Shown in pieces: positions 23,701-35,980 of a DNA stretch of 64,000 bases. Source of the stretch: Rutidosis leptorrhynchoides (taxonomy: Eukaryota; Streptophyta; Magnoliopsida; Asterales; Asteraceae). The stretch covers positions 129,410,001 to 129,474,000 of the forward strand of contig NC_092341.1 in NCBI RefSeq assembly GCF_046630445.1, in the 5' to 3' direction. The notes beneath the pieces are model-generated. The model was given only the letters and a program-made list of their open reading frames with translations. It was not told the origin of the DNA and ran no database searches. The stretch's first letter is position 1; every line of letters begins with the position of its first letter. The translations under genes were made by a program, and so were the position numbers.

Positions 23701-24431
23701 AACACTTCACGACTCGCAACGAACCCGATGCGACTACAAGCACATCAACCGAGACAACTATCACTTAGGAACCAATAAAGATTCCTCATTTATCCTGAAT
23801 CTACCCCAACCATGCACGTTTCCTCCGTTCGGTACTCGTCATGTCATGCTTGATGTCAAGATACACTTTCGTAATAATGGTGATCGGTCACTATTACAAA
23901 TGCGTACCTTACCATTTCCACTTGGTCATGCAAAGTACTTTACCCGGACTGACGAAACATTCACACAAAATAACACGCGATAACTCCTAGTACCCGAATG
24001 ACCAAAGTCCTTACCGTGAACTTGATCACTCAAAACCGCCAAACATACGAATCTCCCCAATAGATTCATCCCTAGGATACCGCACAAAAGATACCTGTAT
24101 ATATACACCTATATACAACATAATAATAAATATACACAAGTACGCCGCAATAACACGTCTTCCTACAGCCTAGGTGACTATCACTAAAACAACGTCCCCG
24201 TTCGCCTACTTACCTTAGGCACTAGCAATCTAAGGCACTAATTTACACACGAAATAAGGCCCCACATAATCCCACATTGGACAAGCACTAGTCCTAGTTA
24301 GTCACCTACTCTAAGGCACTAACAAATCTCAATCCGACCCGTACTCCTACAAGCCCCGCAAATAACGCACAATCGCCAATAAGTCTAAGACTAGGCACCT
24401 ATCCCAAGGTCACCTAATTCCCTTAGACTAT
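20787..24431 (-). other. Element F internal region without recognised coding
   Basis: About 3.6 kb. The longest frames are about 60-100 residues, on both strands, and none contains a zinc knuckle, D(S/T)GA, RT box or integrase triad that I can see. Base composition (CA-rich on the plus strand) is unlike the pol of C or E2. Either the internal region was never coding or it has decayed beyond recognition by eye. Confidence 0.7.
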
Positions 24432-24443
24432 GCTCTGATACCA
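24432..24443 (-). promoter_or_regulatory. Primer binding site of element F (tRNA-iMet)
   Basis: Minus strand TGGTATCAGAGC, two bases from the LTR end. Confidence 0.92.
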
Positions 24444-24445
24444 CT

Positions 24446-26849
24446 TGTAACAACCCGACATCGTTTTACCAAAAACACGCCTTAAAAAAAAAATTGTCAG
24501 ACAGCGTATCTGGACGGCGTCCCATAATCTGGACGGCGTCCAGAGATGAAGACCAGGACGGCGTCCCATGATTCTGGACGGGGTCCAAATGAACTAAAGT
24601 GGACTGATCAGTTTTTATTTACACGCGAGTGGAAAACCCGCTTCCCGACACTTTTAAACGTAACCAATTTCACAATATGTCATATTAAGTAAAACTAAGA
24701 TATTTCCACCATAAAAACAAGTTTTACAACACTGGGCCCACACTGACCCGTTTTACAAATAATGTAGTGATTTCGACCCATTTATCTCTTTAGACGGATT
24801 AGGACTCTATAACCCAACCCAATACCAAGAGCATAATCCCGGAGACTACCAAATCCCCAATCCGCGTCCATATAACCAAAAGCTACCCCTTCGAGCCCAA
24901 GCGCTCCTATGCCTCTAGTCTAACAACTAGCTAGCTTCATAACAAAATACCTGTAAAAAGGTAAACAACGAGAGGGGTAAGCATAAAGCTTAGTGAATGC
25001 AATAATTATACACATACATATATAATATACCTACTTGCAATCACTTACACAAATACCGCAAACATGCTAGCAAACACAATTAGCTTATCGTCACAAATAC
25101 AAGCTATAACCTCCAATAATCATGCTAGCATAACACAAGCATATATAACATGAACAAAGTAATATGCTTACATTACAACACAATAACCATGGTTAACCAA
25201 TAGTACAAGGGAACGGCGCTCGTGAAAACGCCATCGGTGTTCACAACATCCGTTAGGGCACTTAACACCTCGCACCACTAACCCCTAGGGTGGCACCTTA
25301 ACACCTCGGCACTTCACCCCGAGTGGCATCTTAACACCTCGATGCTTCACTCATTATTTTACGGAGTGGTGTCTTAACACCTCGACACTACACTCCAAGG
25401 TGGCATCTTAACACCTCGATGCTACACCCGAGTGGCATCTTAACACCTCGATGCTACACTCTTCACGTGAAACGTGGTGTCTTAACACCTCGACACTACA
25501 CATTTCATGCTACAACAAATAGATACATTATATACCTACGCATATAATTATTCCACTCACCTCGAATTGCCCGCACAAGTCATAAACGTAAATCGCCTCC
25601 AAAAGCAACCGAGCAAACCTTTTACCTATAATACGCATATAGATATACAAACAATCAACATATATTCTCTACGAGAGAATTCGACTTCAACACCCTTAAT
25701 CAAGGGTTTAGACACATAAAGTGGACTTCACCAATTACCACTACGGGTGGTAATTCCGACCCATCCAACAAGTACAATTTAACCAAAATTGCTTATCATC
25801 CAATTAATCCAAAATTAAAGTCATTACCAAATTTGACCCATCTAAGTCAACCCATTTTGACATAAGTCCCAAAAACATCTTTAATCACTAACGGCTAGTT
25901 ACTAACTTTCCAAAATACCATTTAATACTTGAATCAAACATTTATATACTTGGTTCATCAACTCTTGACCCATAACTTAGTTTGACACCGAATCAAGCTC
26001 ACTTGACCCAAAATATCCATTCGACCCATTTTGACCTAGATTAGGATTTACACCCAAAAATCAAGTCAATACAAGTGTTCTAAGGTTTAACTAACACATG
26101 CAAGGTCCAAACTAACAATTCCATCAATTGAAACCCTAAGTCACCAATTCGGGTTTACATACATGAATCTTCCCCAAAAACCCCCAAACTTCACAATAAA
26201 TGGGTTATAACTCTAACTAGCACAAACTTTAACTCAAACAATAATCTTAACAAAGAAATTTGGATTTAGAGCTTACCAACACTACCACCACGTAGCCGTG
26301 AACGAGGTGAACAACTTTAACTCTTGAGACCCGACCCGAATCACACTTTTTCTTCTCCAAATCCCCAACTCTCTCTCGCTAGAACCTCTCTCTCTCACTA
26401 GGGTTTGATGAGAGTGTTTGAGAATGTGAAATGGGGATAAGAATGAGAGTGGATCAGTTTTAATGGCTCAAAACCAACCCCCAAGTGAAAAGACTCAAAT
26501 ACCCTCTTTTAAAACCTTTAAAATACAGCTGCTGGCCTATCAGGCACTTTGGACGGCGTCCAAAATGGCCGGACGGCATCCCACCCTTCATTCTTGGACG
26601 GCGTCCCAAAGTCTGGACGGAGTCCTAATGAACTGAGCCTGAAACTGAACTTGTTTTGGTCGTAACTTTCAAACCGTAGCTCCGTTTTTGATGAACCAAA
26701 TATTGTTGGAAACGTAATGAGATTTACTATCCAATGGTAAGGTTTTAGAACATCAACTCTAATTTTATTTGGGATCCAAATATACGCTTACATGCCTCGT
26801 ATTTCGAATGACGCTCGAAATAATGTGTAACTGAAAAACGGGTGTTACA
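24446..26849 (-). repeat. Element F 5' LTR (2,404 bp)
   Basis: Same ends as the 3' copy. It lacks about 27 bp present at about 19606-19633 of the other copy; the deleted segment is bordered by a TTTA repeat. Confidence 0.95.
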
Positions 26850-27264
26850 TTAGTGACGAAATCCATAGTGATACATTCACACTTCCACTGCGGAATATAC
26901 GGCTGTTAAAGTAAACCAGACGGCTTTTGATGCTCGGCCTTAACCTTCAGGCAAGTAAGGCTCTTGCTCACATAATCAGCAATGTCAGACTTTATAATTC
27001 ATTCACATCGTGATAAATTTTACTGGAGCTTGGGTGAATAGAATATCTAGTCTTATGCGCTTCATCCAAGACTAGTTCTCGAAGATTTTCGAAAATTGGG
27101 ACCCAGATTCGGTTATTAAAATACCTTGTTCCGTTTCCCTTGAGTTCAAGTTGCTTTTCGAGACCCTTCAGTCCCTCAAGTTGGACATTCTCTTCCTTTA
27201 ATGCCTCAAGTTGTGCTTCGCGAATTTGAGATGTAATATTCGTATGAATACGTATATTTAAAGC
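26850..27264 (-). pseudogene. Element C integrase N-terminal part
   Basis: Follows the RNase H stop (TGA at 27265). Minus-strand translation shows the RNase H to integrase linker (NRIWVPIFENLRELVLDEAH), then the zinc finger histidines ([10 protein letters not shown]). Further stops and shifts follow in the 27010-26900 zone, before WKCECITMDFVT with the first catalytic Asp directly at the F insertion. F entered exactly between this Asp and the TKLPK that opens the next segment; TSD ACTAA on this strand. Comparison with E2, whose frame is open through this region, supports the reading. Confidence 0.75.
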
Positions 27265-28500
27265 TCAGACTCGAATCAGTTTGACACGATCCTTTCTACT
27301 AAGGGCATCGGCTACTACATTCGCCTTGCCAGGATGGTATCGAAGTTCGCAATCGTAGTCATTTAATAACCCGATACAACGCCTTTGCTTCTTATTTAAT
27401 TGCTTCTGGTCAAAGATATGTTGAAGACTTTTATGATCGGTATACACCGTGATTCTAACCCCATAGAGGTAATGTCTCCACATCTTTAGTGCAAATACCA
27501 CGGCTCCTAATTCCAGGTCATGTGTGGTATAATTCTTCTCATGTTTCTTCAACTACCTAGATGCATAGGCAATAACCTTTTCACGTTGCATCAAAACACA
27601 TCCGAAGCCTTGATTCGAGGCATCACAATATACTACAAAATCGTCGGTACCTTCAGGTAATGACAGAATCGGGGCTGTGGTCAATTTATCCGTCAGAATC
27701 TTAAAAGCAGATTCCTGTTCTTTGGACCACTCAAACTTCGTCCCCTTATGAATCAGCTTGGTAAGAGGTTTGGCTAGAATAGAAAAATCCTTAATGAACC
27801 TTCGGTAATAACCAGCAAGTCCCAAAAAATTGGCGAATATGCTTCGCATTCTTAGGCACTTCCTAGTTTTGAATAGCGGTGATCTTCACCGGATCGACAT
27901 GTATTCCTACACAATCGACTACATGTCTAAGGAATTGTACTGTTCGTAGCCAAAATTCAGACTTGGAGAACTTAGCCTACAGTTGTTCCTTCTTTAAGAG
28001 CTCTAGAATCCATCGCAAATGTTGCTCATGCTCTTTCTCGCTCTTGGAGTAGATTTGAATGTCATCGATAAAGAAGATCACGAACTTGTCAAGATAAGGC
28101 TTGCATACACGGTTCATAAGATCCATGAATACGGCAGGAGCATTAGTTAAACCAAAAGGCATGACAAAAAACTCATAATGTCCGTATCGAGTTCGGAAAG
28201 CAGTCTTAGAAACATTAGTTTCCTTGACTCTCAGCTGATGGTAACCGGACCTAAGATCAATCTTCGAATATATGCTTGATCCTTCCAGTTGGTCAAACAG
28301 GTCATCAATACGTGGAAGGTGATAACGATTCTTGATGGTAAACTTGTTGAGCTCACGGTAATCAATACACATTCTCAATGTACCATCTTTCTTGTTAACA
28401 AATAGAACGGAGGCTCCCCACGGAGACGAGCTAGGACGAATGAAACCTTTCTCCAAAAGTTCTTGGAGTTGGTTAGATAATTCCTTCATCTCTGGTGACG
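27265..28500 (-). pseudogene. Element C reverse transcriptase and RNase H
   Basis: RT is open from 28489 to 27977 ([31 protein letters not shown], the catalytic FIDDI box, [17 protein letters not shown]). After TAG at 27977 (Leu-stop-Ala where E2 has LYA) the frame continues to a second TAG (IQN-stop-EVPK; E2 has a Trp there). A six-T run near 27825 shifts frame into [15 protein letters not shown]. RNase H then shows YCDASNQGFGCVLMQ, another TAG at 27553 (YASR-stop-L where E2 has Gln), and [14 protein letters not shown] and [11 protein letters not shown] with the remaining acidic residues. Enzyme role: copying RNA and removing template. It is heavily damaged but all motifs are still legible. 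Confidence 0.9.
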
Positions 28501-30166
28501 CTAAGCGTTATGGTGCCTTTGTAATAGGTGTAGTACAGGGGTCAAATCAATCTGAAACTCAACCTGTCGTTGGAGAGGGAGACAAGGTAGTTCTTTAGGA
28601 AATACTTTAGTAAAGTCTCTAACTACCAGTACATCTTCAATGCGTTTTTCTTTCGATTCGAATTCCTTAACATGAGCCAAAATGGCTTGGTATCCCTTCA
28701 TTAGATACTTGCGGGTCTTGATGCAAGAGATGATGTTGAGTTTGAAACCACTCATTTCCCCTTGAACAATTGTTTCCCCATTTTCAATAGGTATGTTAAT
28801 GGTTTTCTCATAGCACATGATTGTAGCTCTTAATGGGCGTAACCAATCCATCCCTACGACTACATCAAAGCTTCCTAACTTGACTGGAAATAGGTCGATC
28901 TTAAAGTGTTTGTCGGCTAAAACTAGATCACAGTTTTTATACACATTGTCGACTTTCATAACCTTACCATTTGCTACTTCTACAAGGCGCTTAATTTCTA
29001 AGGCTTGTGGTTTTTCAGTGAATAAGGCACAAAACTCAGTAGACACATAACTTCTATCCGCACCAAAATCGAATAAAACAGTAGCATAGAAGTTGTTAAC
29101 AAGAAACGTACCCGTTATCACTTCATCATCATCACGGGCTTCTTCAACAGTCATCACAAATGCTCGGCTTTTAGCATTATAATTTCCCATGTTGCCCTTC
29201 TTCTTCGGACACTGGTTGCGAAAATGCCCTTTTTCACCACAGTCATAGCATGTAGGAACGATTTTGTTGGCTTTGGTTGTAGGAGTATCCGTTGGAGGAA
29301 CTGCAACTCTACAATTCTTGGCTATATTGCCAATCTTCTTACACTTGGTGCACTCTGCCTTGCACCACCCAGAATGGTGTTTCTCACAACGCTTACAGAA
29401 AGGTTGTTTTCTACAGTAACCTACTTTTGAATTATCGGCAACTTTCTTATTCGAACCTTGGCTCGATCCCTGAGCAGGTTCAAACTTCCTTTTGCCTTCA
29501 TTTGTCTTAGCCTCTTCTTGTTTATTTGATGCGGCTTTCCTCCTCTTAGCCATCATGAGTTTTTGAGCCATCAGTATCACTGCATCTAAAGTTTCCTTAC
29601 TACCAGCAATGACATTTCCCTGAATCTCTTCAGGAAGACCTTCCATGTACCTCTCTATCTTTTTCTGCTCAGTTGGTACCATCTCTGGGCACAAAGTAAC
29701 CAACTCTATAAACCTGTTGGTATAAGCTTCAATTAACTTCCAACTTTTGAATTTGGTTTCGCGGACAGAATTTTTCTGTCATCATTCCTTTCAGAACAGG
29801 CCATGGAATAGCGTTTGCAGCATCTAGCCCCACAGTTTGGGCATAGCCGTTGCACCATGTTAGAGCTAGGCCACTTAGCATATGAGTGGCATACTTTACT
29901 CGATTGACATCCGCACAGTTACATATGAGGAAAATGGATTCGAGCTTTTCGAACCAACGAGTCAGTTCGACAGCTTCCTCACTCCCCTTAAAATACAGAG
30001 GCTTGCAATTCATAAACTCCTTGTAGCTGCAAGAAGTGGGAGGGTTTCCCTGGTTGTTCCCATGATTGTTATGATTGCCTTGTGCAGCGGCCAACAACTG
30101 TTGGAATTGTGCAGGAGTCAAAGAGACATTCGGAATATTGGTAGCACCTCGAGTTGATTGAGCCAT
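28501..30166 (-). pseudogene. Element C gag and protease
   Basis: ATG at 30166 (MAQSTRGATNIPNVSL) opens the gag. The capsid region has YKEFMNCKPLYFKGSE and the LTWCNGYAQTV word. A short deletion with frameshift after KFCPRNQIQKLEV (about 29730) moves coding to the next frame (EAYTNRFIELVTLCPEM). A Lys-rich stretch leads to a first Cys-rich cluster (CKRCEKHHSGWC) and one canonical zinc knuckle, CYDCGEKGHFRNQC. The protease follows: ITGTFLVNNFYATVLFDFG, where the catalytic triplet reads D-F-G and not the expected D-S-G (codon 29065-29067). VVVGMDWL is present. Frame is lost near 28545 just before the RT. Two lesions plus an altered active site make it inactive. Confidence 0.88.
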
Positions 30167-30515
30167 CGTTCTTCAATACATAAATACAGTATTAGTTGAA
30201 GAGTTCGGGGGGCTAATGAATGATAAGTTTTATAAATGCACAAGGTTCACACAACAAATACAACCAAACAGATATATCAGACACGAATTGAGGTATGATA
30301 AATGGTAGGAATAACAAGATGTAATCAAAATACTTGAATTAAACCATAAAAACCACTAGTTTTACATGAATCAACGAAACCAATGTAACTTAGGCATATG
30401 CCTTTTCATAAACAACAAGAATGGAAATGAATGAGAATTCTAAGATCTAATCTTTCTTAGGCGACGGAGGCTTGAAATAATCCTTAATGTACCCCTTGAA
30501 GTACATTACAAAATT

Positions 30516-30809
30516 TTCTAATTCCACCAGTGCAATACGCTGGCGGTCGAGCTCTCTCCGTCTTGCCTAGCAAACATCACGGAGAACTTGTCATAGACCC
30601 TTTTCACATCACTGTTTGTATAGTCCATGCGCTTCTCCATCTTAGCCAAATGATCGCGGAACGTATCTATCAAAGTTACAGTGCGACTCTGTAGGTTCAT
30701 GATGTCACACCGAACTAGAGCATGATCATACTCGGAGTAGAAAAACTCGGAAGCCTTTGGCTTCTTAGATGAACTAGCATCATCAATAGCGGGAGTCTCC
30801 GGCTCCTTC
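30516..30809 (-). pseudogene. Element C upstream acidic frame, C-terminal part
   Basis: Continues the frame that starts at 42645 across insertion H. Minus-strand translation gives EPETPAIDDASSSKKPK, then SEYDHALVRCDIMNLQ and a helical stretch DTFRDHLAKMEKRMDYTNSD, followed by KRVYDKFSVMFARQDGE. The frame ends near 30516. It lies between the PBS and the gag ATG (30166), separated from gag by about 350 bp. I do not recognise a domain; the charged helix could be a coiled coil. Its partner piece and the analogous frame in E1 (47290-47839) suggest a conserved upstream product. Confidence 0.6.
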
Positions 30810-31302
30810 TGTAAAGACCCGTCCTAATCCATAAGAACTAATACAATAACATATGATTACATTACGAGGTATTTGACCTCTATATGATACATTTTACAAA
30901 CATTGCATTCGTTTTAAAATACAAACTTTCATTACATCGAAAGTTGACAGGCATGCATACCATTTCATAATATCCAACTATAAAGGATCTAATCTGTCAT
31001 TTACTTAATCATAATCATTACTGAACTCAACGACTTGAATGCAACGTCTTTTGAAATATACCATGAATGACTCCAAGTAATATCTTTAAATTGAGCAAAT
31101 GTACAGCTAAAGATTTCTTTCAATCCTGAGAATAAACATGCTTTAAAGTGTCAACCAAGAGGTTGGTGAGTTCATTAGTTTATCATAATCGATCATTTCC
31201 ATAATTTTAATAGACCACAAGATTTTCATTTTCATTTCTCATAAATATACGTCCCATACATAGAGACAAAAATCATTCATATGGATTGAACACCTGGTAA
31301 TC

Positions 31303-33795
31303 TGTAGCGACCCGACCAAAACCGTTATTGACGGCGTCGTTAACTTAGGTCCCGTTGCGTGGTCGTAGTCCCTATATGAGACTCGTTTGACCAAAATTAT
31401 GTCGCATTCATTTGAAAGGTACAAGACTTGCAAGTTTAGTTTACAAAACCGTTCGACAACAAGTCTAAGTTTACAAAAGTCATAAAGTATAAATGAAATA
31501 ACTTGCGACATAATATAAGTTGAAAAACACAGTTGCTATAAATAGCGTAAGTATGTAAACAATATGTTTGAATCCAAAGGTGCTATCACTAGCGTATGCA
31601 TGTATGTATCTTGACTCCAAGCAAATAATCAGAGTGTATGCGGAAGCATGTATCAAATAGCCATGTATGAACCTGAGAAACATATAGAAAACTGTCAACG
31701 AAAAACGTTGGTGAAATCATAGATGTATTTGTAAACGTTGTTTTTGAACCACAAGATTTAGTATTCCCATAGTTGATTATCAAAATCGTTTGCATTCCAA
31801 AAGTATTGTTCGCGAGCACCCAATTATCAAGACTTAACGTTTCCTTCCATTGAACCCCATCACTATAGTGTTAGAACATACACTGTTTCTCAAAAATATA
31901 TTTCACCCGTAGACGGTAGCGAACCGTCCGTAGTGAGGGTTTGTCAAACCCGTATGGCCACACAATATAAGTTCTCGCTTACACCCTGCAAGTGTAACTA
32001 ATGATAATCGAATTGAGGATTTTTGTTCTAACTCGCTGTGGAATGTTTGTTTTCCTTGTACTTGTGTTCAAAGTATAAAAGTAAGTAGCACCAAATGTAA
32101 CAAAGTATATGTTTCTCAGCCCACAATTTAAAGTATAAAAAGTTGTTGAAAAGGTGGGACTATGATCTCACCTCGAGTGCACGAGTATAAAAGTACTTCA
32201 CAAAGTAACGTATGCATGAAAGTTGCTTAGCCTTGACCTAAACAAGTAAGTTATATCAATTAACCGGTTACGACACAAGGTCGGGTGAAATGTGTTCAAT
32301 TAGTCCTATGGCTCGTTACAACTCGAATAGTATAGCATGTGAATCACGTTGTCAAGTTTCATGCAAGAATCAAGTATAAAAGCATGTTAGAACGATTGTA
32401 ATAAAGTTTGAGTTGACATTTCAAAACCTTACCATTAGAAAGGAAATCTTATTACGTTTCCAACGATATTTGATTCATCGAAAACGGAGTTACGGTCAAA
32501 AAGTTATGGCCAAAACAAGTTTGCTGAAGTTCGGATGAAACAGGCAATTGTCGCGGCGCGACAAATGGCTCCGCGGCGCGACAAATGCCTATGTTGAAGG
32601 TCAGAAAGCCTGAAAAACATGTTCTAAAATCACCCTTTGGGCCACGGCGCGACAAATTGCTCCGCGGCGCGACAAATAACGTGGTCTGGTGCCTGGTCAG
32701 TCTCAAATGTTCAAGTCTTGGTCAAAACTTCAAACAACCATAAAACGCAAACCGTAAACAACTAGAAGGCGTATCTTATACCGTTGGAAAGCTCTTTTGA
32801 CAAGGAACACAACTAACCACATATCATCAAACAAAAACATCATTTATAATAGCCGAAATCTCATCAAGTGATCAATAAAAGTCCATTTTCAAAGTTCCAA
32901 GTTCGTAAAACGTATTTTATGATTCGGGAATCCAATTTACACATACAATATGCCGTTTTGAAGGTAATGAGGCATACATTACAACTAAACACTAACAATT
33001 AACATTCCATGGCATTTAAGCATCCAAAAGTTCATGTCAAGAACTATCAAACCCTAGTCAAACATCACAAAATCATTAATCGGGTTTTTGAAGTTTTCTT
33101 AATCAACCTACGCATCAAAACGAAGCTAGTGATACTAGTAACACAATTAAAACATGCACTTTAACAATCTAACAACATTAACTCATCCAAAATCAAGGAT
33201 TAAGCAAACCCATTTCAAGTTCATGCTAGTTACTCCAAAAACAACAAATCGAGCAAACCAAACATATATTCATGTTAGACTTGAGCCATAGACACTAACT
33301 AACACAATTTCAAGTCAAAAACACGAATTTAAAGAAATCTAGAGTTTTAGAAATGTTACCCAAACGAGATGAAGTTGGTATCAAATTGTAGAGGATGAAG
33401 AGAGGATTCCAAATATGTAATTTGTTTTGAAGTTTGCTTCCAATCCCGAATTTAGATGATGATTCTATGTTTGTGTTCTTGAGAGAAAAAAAAAGAAAGA
33501 AAGAGAGAGAGATGGAGGGATTGAATGGTGGTGAAATGGGTTGACTAGTTGACCTAGTCAACTAGTTTGCCCATTTGGCAACTCCGGTCCCTCGAGTTTC
33601 AAAGCGGGTGCGGGATTTAACCGATCGAATATTTTTTAAAACGCTCGAGTAAACGGGTGATGTCAAAATTAAATAGCGGGAATATAATGAACGTTACTCA
33701 CGGAAACTATTAATTTAAATACGAAAGATTATGTTTTTAAAAAAAAAAAAGACGGTGTTAAAATTAAATTTAACGGAAAAACGCGGGATGTTACA
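31303..33795 (-). repeat. Element G 3' LTR (2,493 bp)
   Basis: TGTAGCGACCCG at the left, CGGGATGTTACA at the right, an imperfect 12 bp terminal inverted repeat. Same length and apparently the same sequence as 35981-38473. Confidence 0.96.
32548..32677. repeat. GC palindrome cluster in the G 3' LTR
   Basis: TTGTCGCGGCGCGACAA (32548-32564) is a perfect 17 bp odd palindrome. Its right half CGGCGCGACAAAT recurs at about 32574, 32645 and 32665. The whole cluster is repeated at 37226-37355 in the other LTR. It follows the block shared with F (about 32411-32522). Confidence 0.9.
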
Positions 33796-35966
33796 TTATC
33801 CACAACTCAAAAGAAATTTCGTCCCGAAATTTAGTTGGAAGTAGTAGTCGTTGCTTCTTCCTCGAGATTTTGTGTTGCCAATTCTACGAATGAGGGAGAA
33901 GTACGTTCTAGGATATTTCAACGAATTTTGACTGTCGGGGTCATATGTTGTTTTAAGGTTTGGCTTCACGATTTATGGTTTCAACCGGTCCTCCTAGGAA
34001 GTGAGGGTTATCGTCAATAGTGAGTTCATCAAAGGAGATAACAAGTTCTCGTTTCGCAAAACACGTCTTTGAGTTGATACATCGAATGTAGGATAAACGG
34101 AGACCCAAAATGAGTCGGAAAAGTCTAAACGGCTAGCGACGGGTCCAAAACACCCCAAGAATTTAAAGGATCAAAATATAGCGGATTTAGCTTCCTACGT
34201 TTCCCGAAACGGATTGCACCTTTCCAAGGTGCGACTCTTAACGTGACGCGGTTTCCCACGTGGAATTTGAAATGTTTACGTCTAACATTGGCGTAGCTCT
34301 TGGTGATTACGAGTCGCGTAAGGTTTTACCAGAATATGAATAAATTTTCTCGGTTGCTCATGAATAATCCCGGTCCCGGTGAATTGGTCATCGTTTACTT
34401 GGTTCGACAAAGGAGAATGACGTTTCCGGTCACATGTGGTTTCAAAAGGAGTGACATTAAAACTCGAATGAAAATCATTGTAGTATGAGGATTCGGTTAA
34501 GGAAAATACTTTTCTCAAGTAAATCTGAAGTTGGTAATACAAATTCGTATTATGGTTTTCAAGACTTAAATCGTATGTTTGTCCGGTCCGTCGGGTTTTG
34601 GATGGTACGCGGTACTCATGTCTAAACGTGGTCCCGAGGCTTTTTGTAAGGTACTCCAAAATCTAGAAGTGAAACGAGGATCTCGATCCGAAACGAAGTA
34701 TATCTCCTTAAGATATATTTTGAACAAGTTTTTGTTTCTCAGTAAATTCGCGCCGTGGAAGATGTATCGGTCTCCGAAAATGTTTGTTAGAGCAAGTTTC
34801 TTATCGAGTTCTGAAAATGTTCGTTAGGACTATTCACCCTCGTGGTGAATAATAGTACGACGTGAAGAGTCGCTCTCCATTGCGAATTTAGAATAAGGAC
34901 CTCCTGAACCGGAAGTACGAGGGTGATGCAAGAGAAGTTTCCGCCCCGATGTGAGCATAACGAGTAAATCGTAATTAGTCAATAAGACTGTGCGAGGACG
35001 AGATAGTATACACGTGTAACATACGGTTGAAGTCGAGAGGAATCGGTAATTCATTCGGAAGCATAAGTATAGTTCGACAAAAGTCGAAGGGGTGTCCCCG
35101 GTATGGTTGTTATCAATATTCTCGGAGTTTTCGGATGTCCAAACATGAAAGGATGAAGTCATGTACATGGCACATGGTGGTGTTTAGGTTGATCGAGTCT
35201 AACCACTATCACGTGTCACTAGAACTTTGGTATGTCTTACCGTAATATAACCACGTTGATCGAGTGTCGTTATATTACGCTAACTCATACCTCCATTCCC
35301 ACATCACTCTATAGATTCAAGTTCGTGTCATCGCGAAAATCTAAAATGAACAAAATGTAACGACGTCTCAAACGTGACTCGTATTAAATCGAAATAATTT
35401 CTGCAAATCTAAGGAAGCGTTTCCCCGTGGGAAGTGTATAAATGATTGTTCACGTCAAATCGGTTCGATTCAAACAATATTGTATTTAGGTATGAAAAGA
35501 GTAACGAGTCATGATAACAAGTAATACGCAACCGTAGCGATAAATGTTGATGACGATACTCACCTAGAGTAGTGATGGTAGTAACACCAAAAAGTAGATA
35601 GTAAGAAACACCAGTGGGAAACCGATAGTAAGTTGAAACGGTGGCAAACAACAATCCGGGAGACAGAGTTCCCGAACAAGTGTGACTAATGAAGTCGTCG
35701 TCATCCATACGTGTATGAATCATGAATTCACGTGTGTTACCAAAAAGTGGCGGAATACGAGTTCGTATGATGAAGGTTGGGTACCATTAAAAAGTTTGAT
35801 TAAGAATGATTCAAGTATAATGCACAAGTAGTCAAGTAAGTGCTATCTATAGCAAATGCATGTCAGAATGCAAATGCTAACTATCCGGTTGTAGTCTAGA
35901 CTCACTAATGCGTCCTAACGACTCTGTTAGACACACTAATGCACGTCCTAGTTCCCTACAACCAAC
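33796..35966 (-). other. Element G internal region outside the integrase relic
   Basis: 2.2 kb between the LTRs. The right edge is the PBS. The left edge keeps 'tttcgtcccgaaattt', a word also found just inside the 3' LTRs of C and E2. Apart from the relic at 34168-34712, frames of up to about 110 residues show no domain that I recognise. Confidence 0.7.
34168..34712 (-). pseudogene. Element G fossil integrase (core end and C-terminal domain)
   Basis: Minus-strand translation, with frame changes, matches E2 integrase in order. The first stretch reads [13 protein letters not shown] (second catalytic Asp) then [10 protein letters not shown], followed by PDGPDK where E2 has TDGQSER, so the catalytic Glu is lost. 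An open 125-residue frame (34659-34282) gives SYYNDFHSSFNVTPFE where E2 has SYNNSYHSS. The last stretch gives SYANVRRK, APWKGAIRFGKRRKLNP, the GPY/F-side sequence. No single frame covers it and stops are present. It shows that G descends from a Tekay-type element by internal loss and decay, while its LTRs are fresh. Product function is unlikely. Confidence 0.85.
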
Positions 35967-35978
35967 GCTCTGATACCA
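35967..35978 (-). promoter_or_regulatory. Primer binding site of element G (tRNA-iMet)
   Basis: Minus strand TGGTATCAGAGC, two bases from the 5' LTR. Confidence 0.92.
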
Positions 35979-35980
35979 TC

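Larger units (their letters stand above)
18341..26849 (-). mobile_element. Element F: non-autonomous LTR retrotransposon (LARD-like)
   Basis: LTRs at 18341-20772 and 24446-26849, perfect TSD TTAGT (18336-18340 and 26850-26854), PBS for tRNA-iMet on the minus strand at 24432-24443 and PPT at 20773-20786. So it is a complete minus-strand element of 8.5 kb. The internal 3.67 kb has no recognisable gag, protease, RT or integrase and no long open frame; it would have moved with proteins from a relative. Both LTRs carry GGACGGCGTCC palindromes and a TTAACACCTCG minisatellite. By eye the LTRs differ by a few percent, plus a 27 bp deletion in the right copy. Confidence 0.93.

Noticed and set aside
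32452-32706. 84-residue frame present identically in both G LTRs
   Set aside because: Identity follows from LTR identity; the frame is created by the GC palindromes (repeated FVAPR) and lacks a domain.
34830-35168. 112-residue minus-strand frame in the G interior
   Set aside because: Upstream of the integrase relic, but no recognisable domain; probably a chance frame.
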